From the NCBI GenBank assembly GCA_020466095.1, contig CM035808.1, positions 35,543,502 to 35,607,501 on the forward strand: a stretch of DNA of 64,000 nt, written 5' to 3'. The notes beneath the pieces are model-generated. The model had not been told where the DNA came from, ran no database searches, and saw only the letters and a list, made by a program, of their open reading frames with translations. The stretch comes from Chlorops oryzae (lineage: Eukaryota; Arthropoda; Insecta; Diptera; Chloropidae). The number at the start of each line of letters is the position of its first letter. Positions within the stretch are counted from its first letter, which is position 1. Below are positions 50,001 to 58,221 of this stretch, piece after piece. The translations under genes were made by a program, and so were the position numbers.

Positions 50001-52196
50001 GTAAGCCACTTGCGTCATACAGTTTCGAATTATAGCTTCGCGTTCCGTTGTAGCATTCGATGGAGTTAAATCAAAATCTATATTGCCAGCGACATTGTGG
50101 TCGGGACCGTAAAGAGTTTGTTCCGATTCTTCGGGTATAACATCCCAGCGTGTCGAAGCGGTTATTGCAGCTGTAGGTACATCAGTTGTCTGCCTCTCGA
50201 ATAATGCACTTCTGACGGCTGTACTTGTTGAAGTTGCAGTTGTCGAATTCGATGTATTCGAAGGACTATCCGGATTTGTTGGTGTTAATTGGGTTGATGT
50301 TGTACTGCTCAATGACGAGGCGACTAGACTACTAAAATCAAGGAAATAATTTCCATCGTCATCGCTGGAATTGGAGTCCGTTCGTACAATCTAGGAAATT
50401 ATAAAATGTATCTATGAATTTTTTAATTCTTTACAGAGTTACACTCACCTGCTGATTTATAAATTCGTATTCCAAAGGTTCATCGGCACCAGGAAACGAT
50501 GCGGCAAGTTTATTCATGACGTCTACTACATCCTGCATTGATGGACGCATATCGGGCGCAGTAGCCCAGCATGATGTCATTAATTCTTCGATTACATTGG
50601 GACAATCTTTGATCAATGGTGGACGCTCGCCTTTGAAGAGAAAATTAAAGGAAAATGGTAAAATGCCAAAGATCTTTAATTTCAAATTAACAAAATACCT
50701 TTGTGAATTTTCCACATTATCGAATAGGTGTTATCGATTTCTTTGAACGGCTGCTGACGCGTTAGAACCTCCCAGAGTACAATACCCCAACTGAATATGT
50801 CACATTTTTCAGTATACTTTGAACCCTCGAACACCTGTGAAGAAATTTTGAAAGTTGAAGACATTAAATAGGTATTTTTTTGGCTATAGAAGAATACCCA
50901 CTTCTGGCGCCATCCAGGCAGCACTGCCTTTGTTGTTTGTCATCCATGTTGACTTGTCAGCCACTGTACCGAAATCACATATCTTAAGATGACGACCTTT
51001 ATTAGTAAGCAGTAAATTTAAAGGCTTCAAGTCTCGGTGTATCAATGGTTTCGGCGTCATCGCATGCAAATAGGCGACACCCTAAAGAAATAAGGTTTTT
51101 TTTTTAAACTTAATATGGCTTGTTTTCGGGTATATTGAGGTCTTACCACCGCACACTGCCGCGCCCAACTCATGGCGTGCGCCGTTGAGTAATAAGGCTT
51201 TACTTTTCCATGTAAAAAATTATGTAAGGAACCACCTTCGGCGTATTCCATAATGAGGTACTTTGACTGTTGATGCGATGAAATTCCAAATAAAGCTATA
51301 ATGTTATCATGACGAACACGTGATAATTGTTTAACCTTTAGGAAAAGAAAGATATTATGTTTATTCAACGGTATTTGGTGTTCGGAAGAAAGACTAGACC
51401 TCCCTGAGCTATTTCAATAAAAACGTTCACCAAATTGTGTCGTCAATACTTGGGAAAAGTACAATAAGCCCATGGCGAACCAAGTTATGTAGTGTAGCTT
51501 CCGGAATGAGATACTAACAAAGAATTGAATTCTAGGTTCAACGAGGCACAAAAGATTCGGAAACTTGGATTACTCTCTTCCCATTTGTTTATGCAAGTTT
51601 CGCGGAACCACTAAAAACATTTTTGGATATCGACGCCTTGAATTAGTTTTTGATATTACACAGACATCTCCCCTCAGGGGCCTAACTATATGGTGCTAAG
51701 CACTTTGGGTGCCCCACTGTTGTGCTCATCGTACCAAATTCACCTTCAAAATGGGCATAGGCAATGTCGGAATACTTGGTCGAGTTTGGGGGAACTATCT
51801 GTTTATCTTGATCAATCACATCCACAGGGGGCTCCCGCAAGGGTGCCTTCTGACCCCTGCACCATGTTTAAATAGAAGTTTGGGTCGTATGGTTAACCAT
51901 AAGATCACTAGCAACCCACTGGTCCGCGATTGTCGTAATCACAACCCGAGTCACTTACTTCTGTTTCTATTGCCTTTTGTTCTGCGCTCGCACCAAACTC
52001 TTTTACAGCCACGAATCGATCACGCCAAAATGCTTTATATACAACTCCATACGAGCCATGTCCAACTTTCTGTAAAAGATAACAAATAAATATTGATGCA
52101 TTATCTTCGAAACAAAGCATTTTAGCTTGCCTCCTTCAACTCGATTTGATCAAAATCAATTGTCGGTTGCAGCAGCAACGGCGACGGAGTATCCAT
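20029..52196 (-). CDS. Tak1: TGF-beta-activated kinase 1 (MAP3K7), spanning a 29-kb intron
   Basis: MAP3K of the IMD/NF-kB and JNK pathways. Exons (minus): 52196-52131, 52069-51959, 51335-51147, 51081-50902, 50834-50699, 50630-50449, 50390-49965, 49904-49862, 20667-20273, 20199-20029; 632 residues, all phases closing. The kinase domain has the loop GHGSYG (25-30), catalytic K45, HRD 137-139, DFG 158-160 and an activation loop [15 protein letters not shown] keeping both Thr (167, 170) phosphorylated in mammals. [12 protein letters not shown] ends the domain. A Ser/Thr-rich linker follows, then an acidic run (486-496) and the TAB2/3-binding coiled coil, [20 protein letters not shown] (512-531) to about 593. 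The distal exons join by phase 1 (T|CC gives Ser445) and match the TAK1 C-terminus, so they belong to this gene. Intron 1 begins with GC, not GT. No other kinase is nearby. Confidence 0.95.
20668..24182. other. intron segment, mostly unique AT-rich
   Basis: A CAGCCC-type left end lies at about 22058. A twofold tandem of about 75-80 bases lies at 22190-22355. Homopolymer T runs lie near 23235 and 23430. The 21350-21480 stretch reads like the edge of a dispersed repeat. The minus-strand frame at 22411-22653 ([16 protein letters not shown]) looks protein-like but is unassigned. Confidence 0.4.
24183..24367. mobile_element. PIF/Harbinger-like MITE, TTA target
   Basis: 185 bases; terminal repeats of about 36 bases beginning AGGCTCAGTTACTCTTGATT. 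TTA flanks both ends (24180-24182, 24368-24370). Non-coding. Confidence 0.85.
24371..26087. other. intron segment without features
   Basis: Very AT-rich. A tRNA-like B box (GGTTCAAATCC, minus strand, about 24970) is present, but the cloverleaf fails. Nothing else was recognised. Confidence 0.4.
26096..26347. mobile_element. hAT-like MITE with 8-bp target duplication
   Basis: Ends CAGAGCTGTAGCCAGA and its inverse TCTGGCTACGGCTCTG. AGACCGAT occurs on both sides (26088-26095, 26348-26355). GGGCATGCTGAGCAT words lie near both ends. 252 bases, non-coding. Confidence 0.85.
26356..28837. other. intron segment, no repeat ends or gene recognised
   Basis: AT-rich. A less AT-rich patch near 27470-27700 has no recognisable protein. 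Poly-purine and poly-pyrimidine runs lie at 27980-28080. Confidence 0.35.
29034..31023 (+). mobile_element. inverted-repeat element with 2-bp target duplication, copy A
   Basis: Ends CCCAAATAACAAAAATG and TTTTGCTACTTGGG. It splits the DINE-1-like sequence CGGAGGCC, duplicating AG. Removing the hAT foldback at 29517-30400 and one 8-bp duplication leaves about 1.1 kb, the length of copy B in reverse orientation at 36023-37123. No transposase frame. Confidence 0.85.
29517..30400. mobile_element. 884-bp hAT-like foldback element
   Basis: Arms of about 320 bases (29517-29848 and 30085-30400) are almost perfect inverse copies, ending CAGGGTTGGGCAT. CCTGCTAC is duplicated on each side (29509-29516, 30401-30408). 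The uninterrupted site is present in copy B at 36639-36646. The arms contain several TCACTATCACTAAACGTTTA words, themselves partial palindromes. Non-coding loop. Confidence 0.92.
31641..36022. other. intron segment with repeat relics
   Basis: Pogo-like relic rich in GGTTATAACGAT words (31660-31790). Truncated DINE-1-like piece (32560-33080). A relic with GAGAGGTGTCCGCATATG words (33083-33195). A loose threefold repeat of about 55 bases with CTCGTATACTT(C/T)GTA at 35870-36013. No gene. Confidence 0.45.
32560..33080 (-). mobile_element. truncated DINE-1/Helentron-like copy
   Basis: Starts TTTATACCCGACACACCCTG and keeps the GAGATAGACCAT, CTGTCCGTATACAG and GGGTCTGTTACAAAAATC blocks of the family in minus orientation. 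The far hairpin end is missing. Confidence 0.6.
36023..37123 (-). mobile_element. inverted-repeat element with 2-bp target duplication, copy B
   Basis: 1101 bases; ends CCCAAGTAGCAAAATGTG and TTTTGTTACTTGGG, flanked by AT on both sides. It is the reverse complement of copy A without the hAT insertion and keeps the empty target site (36639-36646). No coding frame. Confidence 0.88.
37124..38266. other. intron segment, little recognisable
   Basis: An isolated CAGCCC-family right end lies at about 37180-37237 (GGGGAATATTCGTTTAGAAT then TGGGCTGA). A GGTTAGGTTAGGGTGGCTGC run lies at 38238-38257. No gene. Confidence 0.4.
38538..39836 (+). mobile_element. DINE-1/INE-1-like Helentron with a minisatellite
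   Basis: Starts TTTATACCCAGCGTAAGCGG, carries ATATATAGAAATGATCAGGA and GACATGTCCGTCTGTCCGTC like fly INE-1, and ends AGTCGGGCTTGACCGACTTT then AGCTTTCTTACTTGTTT, a hairpin plus a common terminus. The second half is a tandem array. Confidence 0.8.
38950..39755. repeat. 127-128-bp tandem array, about six copies, inside the Helentron
   Basis: Each unit contains CCCGCCCACTGCCACGCCCA, a TCGTAACTTCCGAAGTAAAA block, an AATTCGCAACATAGGTTCAC block and GAATGAAAGGTGTAGG. CCACGCCC starts recur at about 39099, 39226, 39354, 39482, 39609 and 39736. The copy at 41.3-41.9 kb has only one or two units. Confidence 0.9.
40373..41262 (+). mobile_element. DINE-1/Helentron-like element, near-complete copy
   Basis: Starts AAAACAAGTAAGGGTGTTAT with hairpin GTCAGGCGAGCCTGAC and ends GTGTGTCGGGTATAAAA. 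About 890 bases. The microsatellite at 41075-41128 is an (ACAG)n run broken by GACGGACAG. Same family as 28838, 32560 and 47590. Confidence 0.75.
41340..41917 (+). mobile_element. DINE-1/INE-1-like Helentron, short-array copy
   Basis: Contains TATATATTCTTGATCAGGGT and GACATGTCCGTCTGTCCGTC, closely like fly INE-1, and ends in the GACCGACTTTAGCTTTCTTA terminus. Related to 38538-39836 but with one to two array units. Confidence 0.75.
41968..42124. mobile_element. CAGCCC-family MITE
   Basis: Left CAGCCCAATTCTTAATATTT; right inverse CATTTAGAATAGGGCTG, with a CCGGGAGTTTTTTCTC-like subterminal block on both sides. No clear duplication. Confidence 0.65.
42167..42499. mobile_element. pogo-like MITE, TA target
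   Basis: Ends CAGTCGAATCTGGATATA and its exact inverse, flanked by TA (42165-42166, 42500-42501). CAGTCGA..ATATA is the usual pogo/Tigger-type terminus. 333 bases, non-coding. Confidence 0.85.
43277..43445 (+). repeat. duplicated intron block, copy 1 (copy 2 at 44521-44695)
   Basis: Direct copies 1.24 kb apart share ATTCTTTTGTTTCTTG, GTTCGCTGACTGACTC, AAAATAGATGCCCAAGATGC and TCCGAAAAGTCACAAA, with small indels. Confidence 0.8.
43592..43885. mobile_element. foldback element, TAGTGG ends
   Basis: TAGTGGTATTCAAGCAG at the left and CTGCTTGAATTCCACTA at the right. The inner parts pair through GCAAAATTTGC and CTCGGAAAT words. Like 8942-9070. Target duplication unclear. Confidence 0.65.
44958..45328. 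mobile_element. diverged CAGCCC-family element with pogo-like interior
   Basis: Left ACCCTATTCGAAATGAATAT and CCCCGGGAGTTT; right TTTAGGATCGGGCTG. Interior TATAACGAATTACTCCCTAT resembles pogo-type internal sequence. Boundaries approximate. Confidence 0.4.
45329..47589. other. intron segment, no features recognised
   Basis: AT-rich with many homopolymer runs. A few short direct words (GTCACATTTTGGCACATTTT near 46730). No gene or transposon ends found. Confidence 0.4.
47590..48433 (-). mobile_element. DINE-1/Helentron-like element, minus orientation
   Basis: Reverse-complement copy of 40373-41262: starts TTTTTTATACCCGACACACT and ends GTCAGGCTCGCCTGACTATA then ACACCCTTACTTGTTT. Near complete. 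Confidence 0.75.
48434..49861. other. intron segment next to Tak1 exon 8
   Basis: A loose inverted pair near 49318-49350 and 49410-49442, and a 97-base hairpin element at 49483-49579. No gene. Confidence 0.45.
49483..49579. repeat. 97-base perfect-type hairpin
   Basis: AGGTATGTTCCCGTACTGCA is mirrored at 49560-49579 with two mismatches, and pairing extends through CGAAACT. Probably a minimal MITE; it lies 283 bases downstream of the Tak1 exon 8 donor. Confidence 0.6.
51336..51958 (-). other. Tak1 intron 2
   Basis: 623 bases, less AT-rich than other introns. Frames at 51690-52089 on the plus strand run into exon 2 and are chance. No repeat ends seen. Confidence 0.5.
52131..52196 (-). other. 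Tak1: Tak1 exon 1 with GC-AG intron donor
   Basis: The exon encodes 22 residues ([20 protein letters not shown] then KE), matching the segment just before the glycine loop in TAK1. It is followed by GAG|GCAAGC, a GC donor with otherwise strong consensus. No GT within reach keeps frame with exon 2. Confidence 0.8.
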
Positions 52197-52700
52197 GAGA
52201 ACTTTAAATTCGAAGAGTTTAAGAACCTAGAAGGACTACTTTAATCAGTTTTCATAGAAACTAAATTGTCAACATTGACGTTTGTTTGTTTTTCGATTGC
52301 CGCTTTGATTGACGTTTGCTATTTTTTTGAAAAAAATAATAATGATAATAACATCAGCTGATTTTGACATTCGAGTTTCTTAATATTTTTTTTTTGTTGC
52401 ACGATTGCTACCACTTTGTTAAATACGCCTTGCAGAGCTTCATCGAACAAAGACTGAAGGCGAAATGTTTCTTGTTGAGTTATAATTGATTTTAAGATTT
52501 TTAATGTTTTTAATTGCGATGTTGTAATCACAGAATACTACAACCACATATAACATATATATATGTGAAAACGAACGAAGCAAATGTCAAAAACTGACTC
52601 GCAACCAGCGCTGCCACTTAATTTTTTTCGTAGACCATTTTATTTGGGGAAGTCGCCGTTCATACTAGGCGACAAACCGTAGTCGGCCAAGTTGGTCTTA
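52197..52700. other. Tak1 5' flank
   Basis: Probably contains the Tak1 promoter and 5' UTR. No TATA box chosen. A transposon begins 505 bases upstream of the start codon. Confidence 0.5.
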
Positions 52701-53415
52701 AGCGAACCCGACACGGTACTGAATTCAGTACTGAACGCTATATGTGTATTAGTAAAATAGATGTGTATGCGTCTCACTTACAACGAGGGAAGCGATTCAG
52801 TACGCAAAATCCAAATCGTTTTGATTTTGCGTATTGAATGGCTGAATTCAGTAACGCGTATGCGCGACATACTGAATTCAGTAACTGAATTCATTTGAGA
52901 GAAAATTTTACGGCGAGATGACGTGATGGCGGACAACGATGATAAATCATTTATTTTTGAATTCATTGAAAAAACCTGAATTAATTTTTTTTTTTAAAAA
53001 CTTATGAAGACTTATTTTATGTATATAGTTTTTTAATTATTTTTTTAGTTTATTGAAAACTTAAATTAATTTTTTTATTTTCTTAAAAACAAAAAAATAC
53101 TGAATTAATTTTTTTTTTTTTTCCTTAAAAACCTATGAAGACTGTTTTATTATTTTTATTTTTTTAAAAAGAAATTTTATCCAATTTTTCATCCAAATCC
53201 TTTTTTTGTTTTTTTGTTTTTCGTTTTCCTTTTTTTTTAATGCCACTACAACAGCCGCCAAAATTATTTTGTCCGCGTTTGACATCGTCGTCTGCACTCG
53301 TTGAAAACAAGCGACAAATAATGAAGTATACTAAATTCAGTAACGTGTCGACGCAAACATACTGAACACGTACGTATGAATTCAGTAGGCTATTCAGTAC
53401 CGTGTCGGGTTCGCT
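52701..53415. mobile_element. PIF/Harbinger-like MITE upstream of Tak1
   Basis: 715 bases; terminal repeats AGCGAACCCGACACGGTACT with pairing through GAATTCAGTA. TTA is duplicated (52698-52700, 53416-53418). Many extra GAATTCAGTA copies lie inside. Interior is poly-T rich and non-coding. Confidence 0.88.
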
Positions 53416-53418
53416 TTA

Positions 53419-54120
53419 TGGCGAGCGACGCACGCGGAAAAAAGAAAAACGCTTCCATACAAATAACCCCGAACGTCTCTCGCACATCATCTCACCAAAC
53501 GTGCAAACAAAAGTAGCTAGATTTTTCTCTACTTCCTTGTACTTCACTCGCCCGAATGGGAGAATTGAGGTCAATAATCGACTAGTGTAAAATGCATCTA
53601 ATTATCGATGTGTGCTCAAGCATACTTACCCAGTAGGAATTGTCCCTACATCCGCCCTATATTCGTTCTTGAGAACATGAATGCAACAAAATTTAATTTT
53701 GCCCTTTGCCTTTGGACTTTCTTGTGAAAAAAGCTTAGTTTAAGGGTTTTCCGAGAAAATATGGCATCTACCAAAAGCTTTTGGCGAAGTGTCTTAGCTA
53801 AACAATTCAAATCCCCATTACATATTAAGCTTTTTCGACGAGTTTTAATGAATTTCAAATAAAAATCGTGAAGCATCACATAAGTTCAAATAAAAAACTA
53901 TAAAATATTAACCCTTTACAAGCGAATTTTTTGTTTGTAAAATAGACAAAAATAAAAAGAATTCACATTAAAACTAGGATCAAATGACAGTGTGTCAAAT
54001 ATTTAAAAAATACCTAATTTTATTTAGTCCCTGATAAAAACTGTTTTATGCAAAATGCAAAAAAATCGATCAAATATCCTTTTCAAGGTTCATTGAGTAT
54101 TTAAGTTGTAAAAATTTGAT
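53419..54120. other. spacer, no gene
   Basis: 53545-53587 resembles 455-487 upstream of RpL22 (shared GAATTGA(C/G)GT and GACTAGTG). Otherwise AT-rich. Confidence 0.35.
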
Positions 54121-54128
54121 ATACATAT

Positions 54129-54615
54129 TAGTGATGTATCCCCGAATAGTGGATTTGGCCGAAATACCGAATACCTGAATATTCGGTCAACCTCAATCGG
54201 CCGAATAACGAATATTCGGCAACCGAATATTCGGCACGTAGTAAAATAGAACAGCTTGGGCCTACTCGCGACTAGCTGGATGTCAAGGCAACAAGCTGCC
54301 GCTGAAAAATTTGCTCCACTGTTCATATAATAGTTTTCGAAGAAAATGTTCTAGAAGAAGGCTAGCGTACATTATAATATTTCATAAATCAATAAAATGC
54401 AAATCTGCTGTATTTTAGTTCTCGTTAATTAAGTTTTTTTTACGTTATTGTGAGAAAAATTTAATTTGTAGTTAGTGTTGATTTTTTTAATCAGTTATTT
54501 CTACTATTCGGTATTCGGCCGAATATTTTAACTATTCGGCCGAATACCGAATACTGAAAAATGGCGCCGAATAGGCCGAATACCGAATAGTGGCCGAATA
54601 TTCGTGGCATCACTA
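54129..54615. mobile_element. hAT-like MITE with CGAATA repeats
   Basis: Ends TAGTGATG and CATCACTA; perfect 8-bp duplication ATACATAT (54121-54128, 54616-54623). Both subterminal regions are filled with GGCCGAATA(T/C) words. 487 bases, non-coding. Confidence 0.9.
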
Positions 54616-54758
54616 ATACATATCTATCGTATGAATATTCCCGCGAGGGGAGCCCTAGCCAACAGTTTCACATTAGTGAAGATTGGGTATTAGCATGTCC
54701 TCACTATAGGCGAAACCAACTGAATCATCGCCTCGAACAAGTATTACTTGTATATATA

Positions 54759-55569
54759 CAGTGTTGTGCAAAACATAAGCAACCATATAAATTTGTGACG
54801 TATTACGCAATAAATTTTGTAAAACAACAACAACCACAAAAATAATGATGCTGTTTTATTCCTTAAAGTATCAGCTATAAGTATGTACAAAAAGATAACC
54901 ATAAGAATGCATAACGGAAAAATTTTGAATTAAAATACACAAAAACCCCCTGTGCAAAACATAAGCAACTCCAGTACAAATTTTCAGTGCTTTTTAAAAT
55001 TAAAAATTTGAAAGAAATATCAAAAGGGAAAATTTCGCACGTTTTTCTAATTTGACCCTTTCTTAACACTTCGAGCTTTGTGAAAAGTACAATAATTAAA
55101 ATATTGCAGACCTATTTTAAGATTTGCAGACCAAACCAAATTGAGTTTCGATTTTTCTTTGTTTTTCCATACATTTTTGATAAAAAATCGAAACTCAATT
55201 TGGTTTGGTCTGTAAATCTTAAAATAGGTCTGCAATATTTTAATTGTTGTACTTTTCACAAAGCTTGAAGTGTTAAGAAAGGGTAAAATTAGAAAAACGT
55301 GCGAAATTTTCCCTTTTCATATTTCTTTCAAATTTTTAATTTTAAAAAGCACTGAAAATTTGTACTGGAGTTGCTTATGTTTTGAATATGTATTTTAATT
55401 CAAAATTTCTCCGTTATGCATTCTTATGGTTATCTTTTTGTACATACTTATAGCTGATACTTTAAGGAATAAAACAGCATCATTATTTTTGTGGTTGTTG
55501 TTGTTTTACAAAATTTATTGCGTAATACGTCACAAATTTATATGGTTGCTTATGTTTTGCACAACACTG
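54759..55569. mobile_element. 811-bp palindromic mariner-like element
   Basis: Ends CAGTGTTGTGCAAAACATAA, flanked by TA. Both arms (about 54759-55155 and 55175-55569) are inverse copies with few mismatches and one indel of about 10 bases. A second GTGCAAAACATAAGCAA block lies inside the left arm; the right arm keeps only its AAAACATAAGCAACTCC part. The flank itself forms CAAGTATTACTTG / CAAGTAATACTTG. Confidence 0.9.
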
Positions 55570-55571
55570 TA

Positions 55572-57751
55572 TATACAAGTAATACTTGGCCTCGAATAAC
55601 GTTGTAAGCGACAAGTTTTTTGAACCTATTTTTCGGACTTCCACTGTCAATAATACTCTAGCCCTTTAAGCTATCAAAAATGTGTTCTTATTTGGTCAAC
55701 TCTTGGAAAATTCTTAACACTTCAATAAATAAAAGAAGTCAAAGGACTTAGCTAGTACTGACTGGCATGACAAATATCCAAAAATGTGAAATTTGTCGCT
55801 TACAACGTTTTTCGGGGCGATGATTCAACTGTTAGTGGTATTTAACATCACGAAGGGTTGACCCTTAACATGGTACAGTGGGGACCAGGAGTCTGATTGG
55901 CCGTTCCTGGTCTTTGGGATGCCCCAATGTGGGAGTCCCGCTGGGGCTGTGGTTATTGATGCGTTATTATTTTAGAAGAATAGAATATACTGATTGACAA
56001 TGCTTTATATATCAAGTACTCAACCGTTTTGGACCAAAAACAGGCTGTTGGAAGAATTTTGATATGATCGATTCAGACTTGTTCCCTAAAATCTTGCAAT
56101 AAAATCCGGTACTTAATAATGCGTTATTTCCAATTCGGTTTGCCTATTCGTATGTCAAAATCGAAATGGCTTGAAAAAGTTTCAAGCAACCGTTAAAATT
56201 CCGATATTTTCCGAAGACTGCGATCCTTAAGGGATAAATATTTTATTAGTCGAATAAAAATAAAAGCTAAGACAAAGGACAAACTTTGTGTTCGAAATGA
56301 TGTGTCTAAAATCCTTTTGGAGACAAAAGGGCTTATTGCTTTCTGGACTATATATGTATGTATGTACATATGTATGTATGTTTGTACAGAACCTTCGATT
56401 TAATGTAGATGCATTTGTATCCTTGAGTAATGATGATGTCCTTTTCCGTTTATGCTTTACAGTGCAAATATTCAAATTCTGTAAGTAGGAGGGTTAGTTG
56501 AACGAAAACAAAGTTCACAACGACTAAGGAATGCGTTACGTTTCGACAATTTAGCTACAGTTATTTTTTTTATTATTTTACTATTTTATTTAACTGCTGA
56601 AAATGGTTGAACAAATAGAAAAATTTAATTTTGAAATACATTTGGCATTGGTGGAAGGATAAATAGATCCAGTGTGTTCTCAGCTTCTACCCAGAAAAAG
56701 AGCTTTATTTTTTTAATGATGAAAGCTTGGATTTCTTCTGTTGAGACCGAAAACACATTTGGAATTCCGGCGTTGAATGGAGAAAGCTTCAAGGAATGCC
56801 CTATGACAGTTTAAATTTTGGAGCCTTCTACACTTAGCATCAACCATGCGCGTTGGCTCTCAGTCAACGTCAACGTCAAAGTAAAATTTTTGTTCCTGAT
56901 CGAAGAATAGCACAAATCGAGTCATTGGCCCTTTTGTAGGGTGTAAACATTTCCTATTTTCAAATGCTCCTTGCCGCCTCTGTTCCGCATATTCGCAGGC
57001 CAGAAGAAATGGAAGACAAATTCGTATTGCATTTGTATACTATGGCTCAAGGATAAGTATCCTTTTTTTTCCAAACACTTAGCAAACTTTTCTTTTTCTT
57101 TGTTGTTGAGAATTCACCGCTGTTGCTGGACTTGTTTTTCAGTTAAACATGCAAATGGATTGAAAAGTATAGGAAATCAGAAAAAGTGTAGCCCAACAAG
57201 AACAACGGCAACAGCAACAACAACAACAACACACAACAACAACAACGACAAAGCCATTCATTATGCATGTGGGTAAAAAAAGAATGCTTTAGAAGCAGGA
57301 CGCGGGCTCTTTGTACTCTCGTATTGGTGGCCAATGTACTCGTAAGACATACATACATACACTCTCGACGAAATGACCAAAGTCGAAGTTGTCGCACATC
57401 CATCAGCGAGCTAAGAGTTATTTACACATGAGCAGGTCAAAGAGTCCCGGAGCATCCCCCACTGCCTCAATATATGAGCTGAGATGAGCTCGAAGCATGC
57501 GAACTTTATTTTATTCTATTTTATTTTATTTTATTTTATTTAAAATGTATGCGTGCGGTATCCTTGAAAAGAGTTACTTCGTGTCCGCATTGAGCTTAAA
57601 GCATATGTATGTGGGCTTGGGTGTACACCAAAGATAAAAGGATGACTATAATATATCCGCAATTTGCGCTTCTCACGAGAGCACATACACTGGCACACGC
57701 ACATTTTCCAATTTAAATACATAAGTTATATCCACATGGAAATAATGTACA
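55572..57751. other. spacer with one dispersed repeat
   Basis: Copy 2 of the 3950-4140 repeat lies at about 55645-55832. A GTATGTATGTACATATGTAT microsatellite lies near 56350, (CAA)n near 57210 and (TTTTA)n at 57508-57540. No gene. Confidence 0.5.
55645..55832 (+). repeat. dispersed repeat, copy 2
   Basis: Direct copy of 3950-4140, roughly 75-80% similar by eye. Ends undefined. Confidence 0.7.
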
Positions 57752-57753
57752 TA

Positions 57754-58219
57754 CCCTGTAGAAAGCTTTTCGCAATTTGCCTACAAGAACTAGTACTTTT
57801 ACCAGTACTAAAAGAACTAGTGCAATGTTTGGGTAAGTTTGCACCATAACTATACTAGTGATCAGTGGAATAATTATATTCATTCATTGAGGCGTTATAA
57901 ATTAATAATAAATACACAACCGAATGGTTTTCCTTTAATATAAATATTTATTTCCATTATGAACTGATAAAAAAAAATCAACGATTCTGTTACCTTTTTC
58001 CCGTAAACATCACTAGTATTTAACTGGTGAAAATTTACCCAATTGGATCGAAAAGTACTAGAATTATTCTGGTGCATACTGTACTAGTGCTTTCCTGTAC
58101 AGATGTTATACTGATTTTCGACAGATTTTTATATGGACAGGGGTATAGAAAATAACTAGTATTGGTGGCTTTTGCACTAGTAAAGTACTAGTACAGCACC
58201 AGTTCAAATTCCTACAGGG
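57754..58219. mobile_element. TA-flanked MITE packed with ACTAGT palindromes
   Basis: Ends CCCTGTAGAAA and TTCCTACAGGG, flanked by TA (57752-57753, 58220-58221). At least nine ACTAG(T) or ACTGGT words occur inside. 466 bases, non-coding. Confidence 0.75.
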
Positions 58220-58221
58220 TA

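Noticed and set aside
51690..52089. 126-codon plus-strand frame opposite Tak1 exon 2
   Set aside because: It overlaps a conserved kinase exon on the other strand and has no recognisable domain.
56971..57276. 101-codon plus-strand frame
   Set aside because: Ends in a (CAA)n microsatellite and has no conserved motif or splice context.
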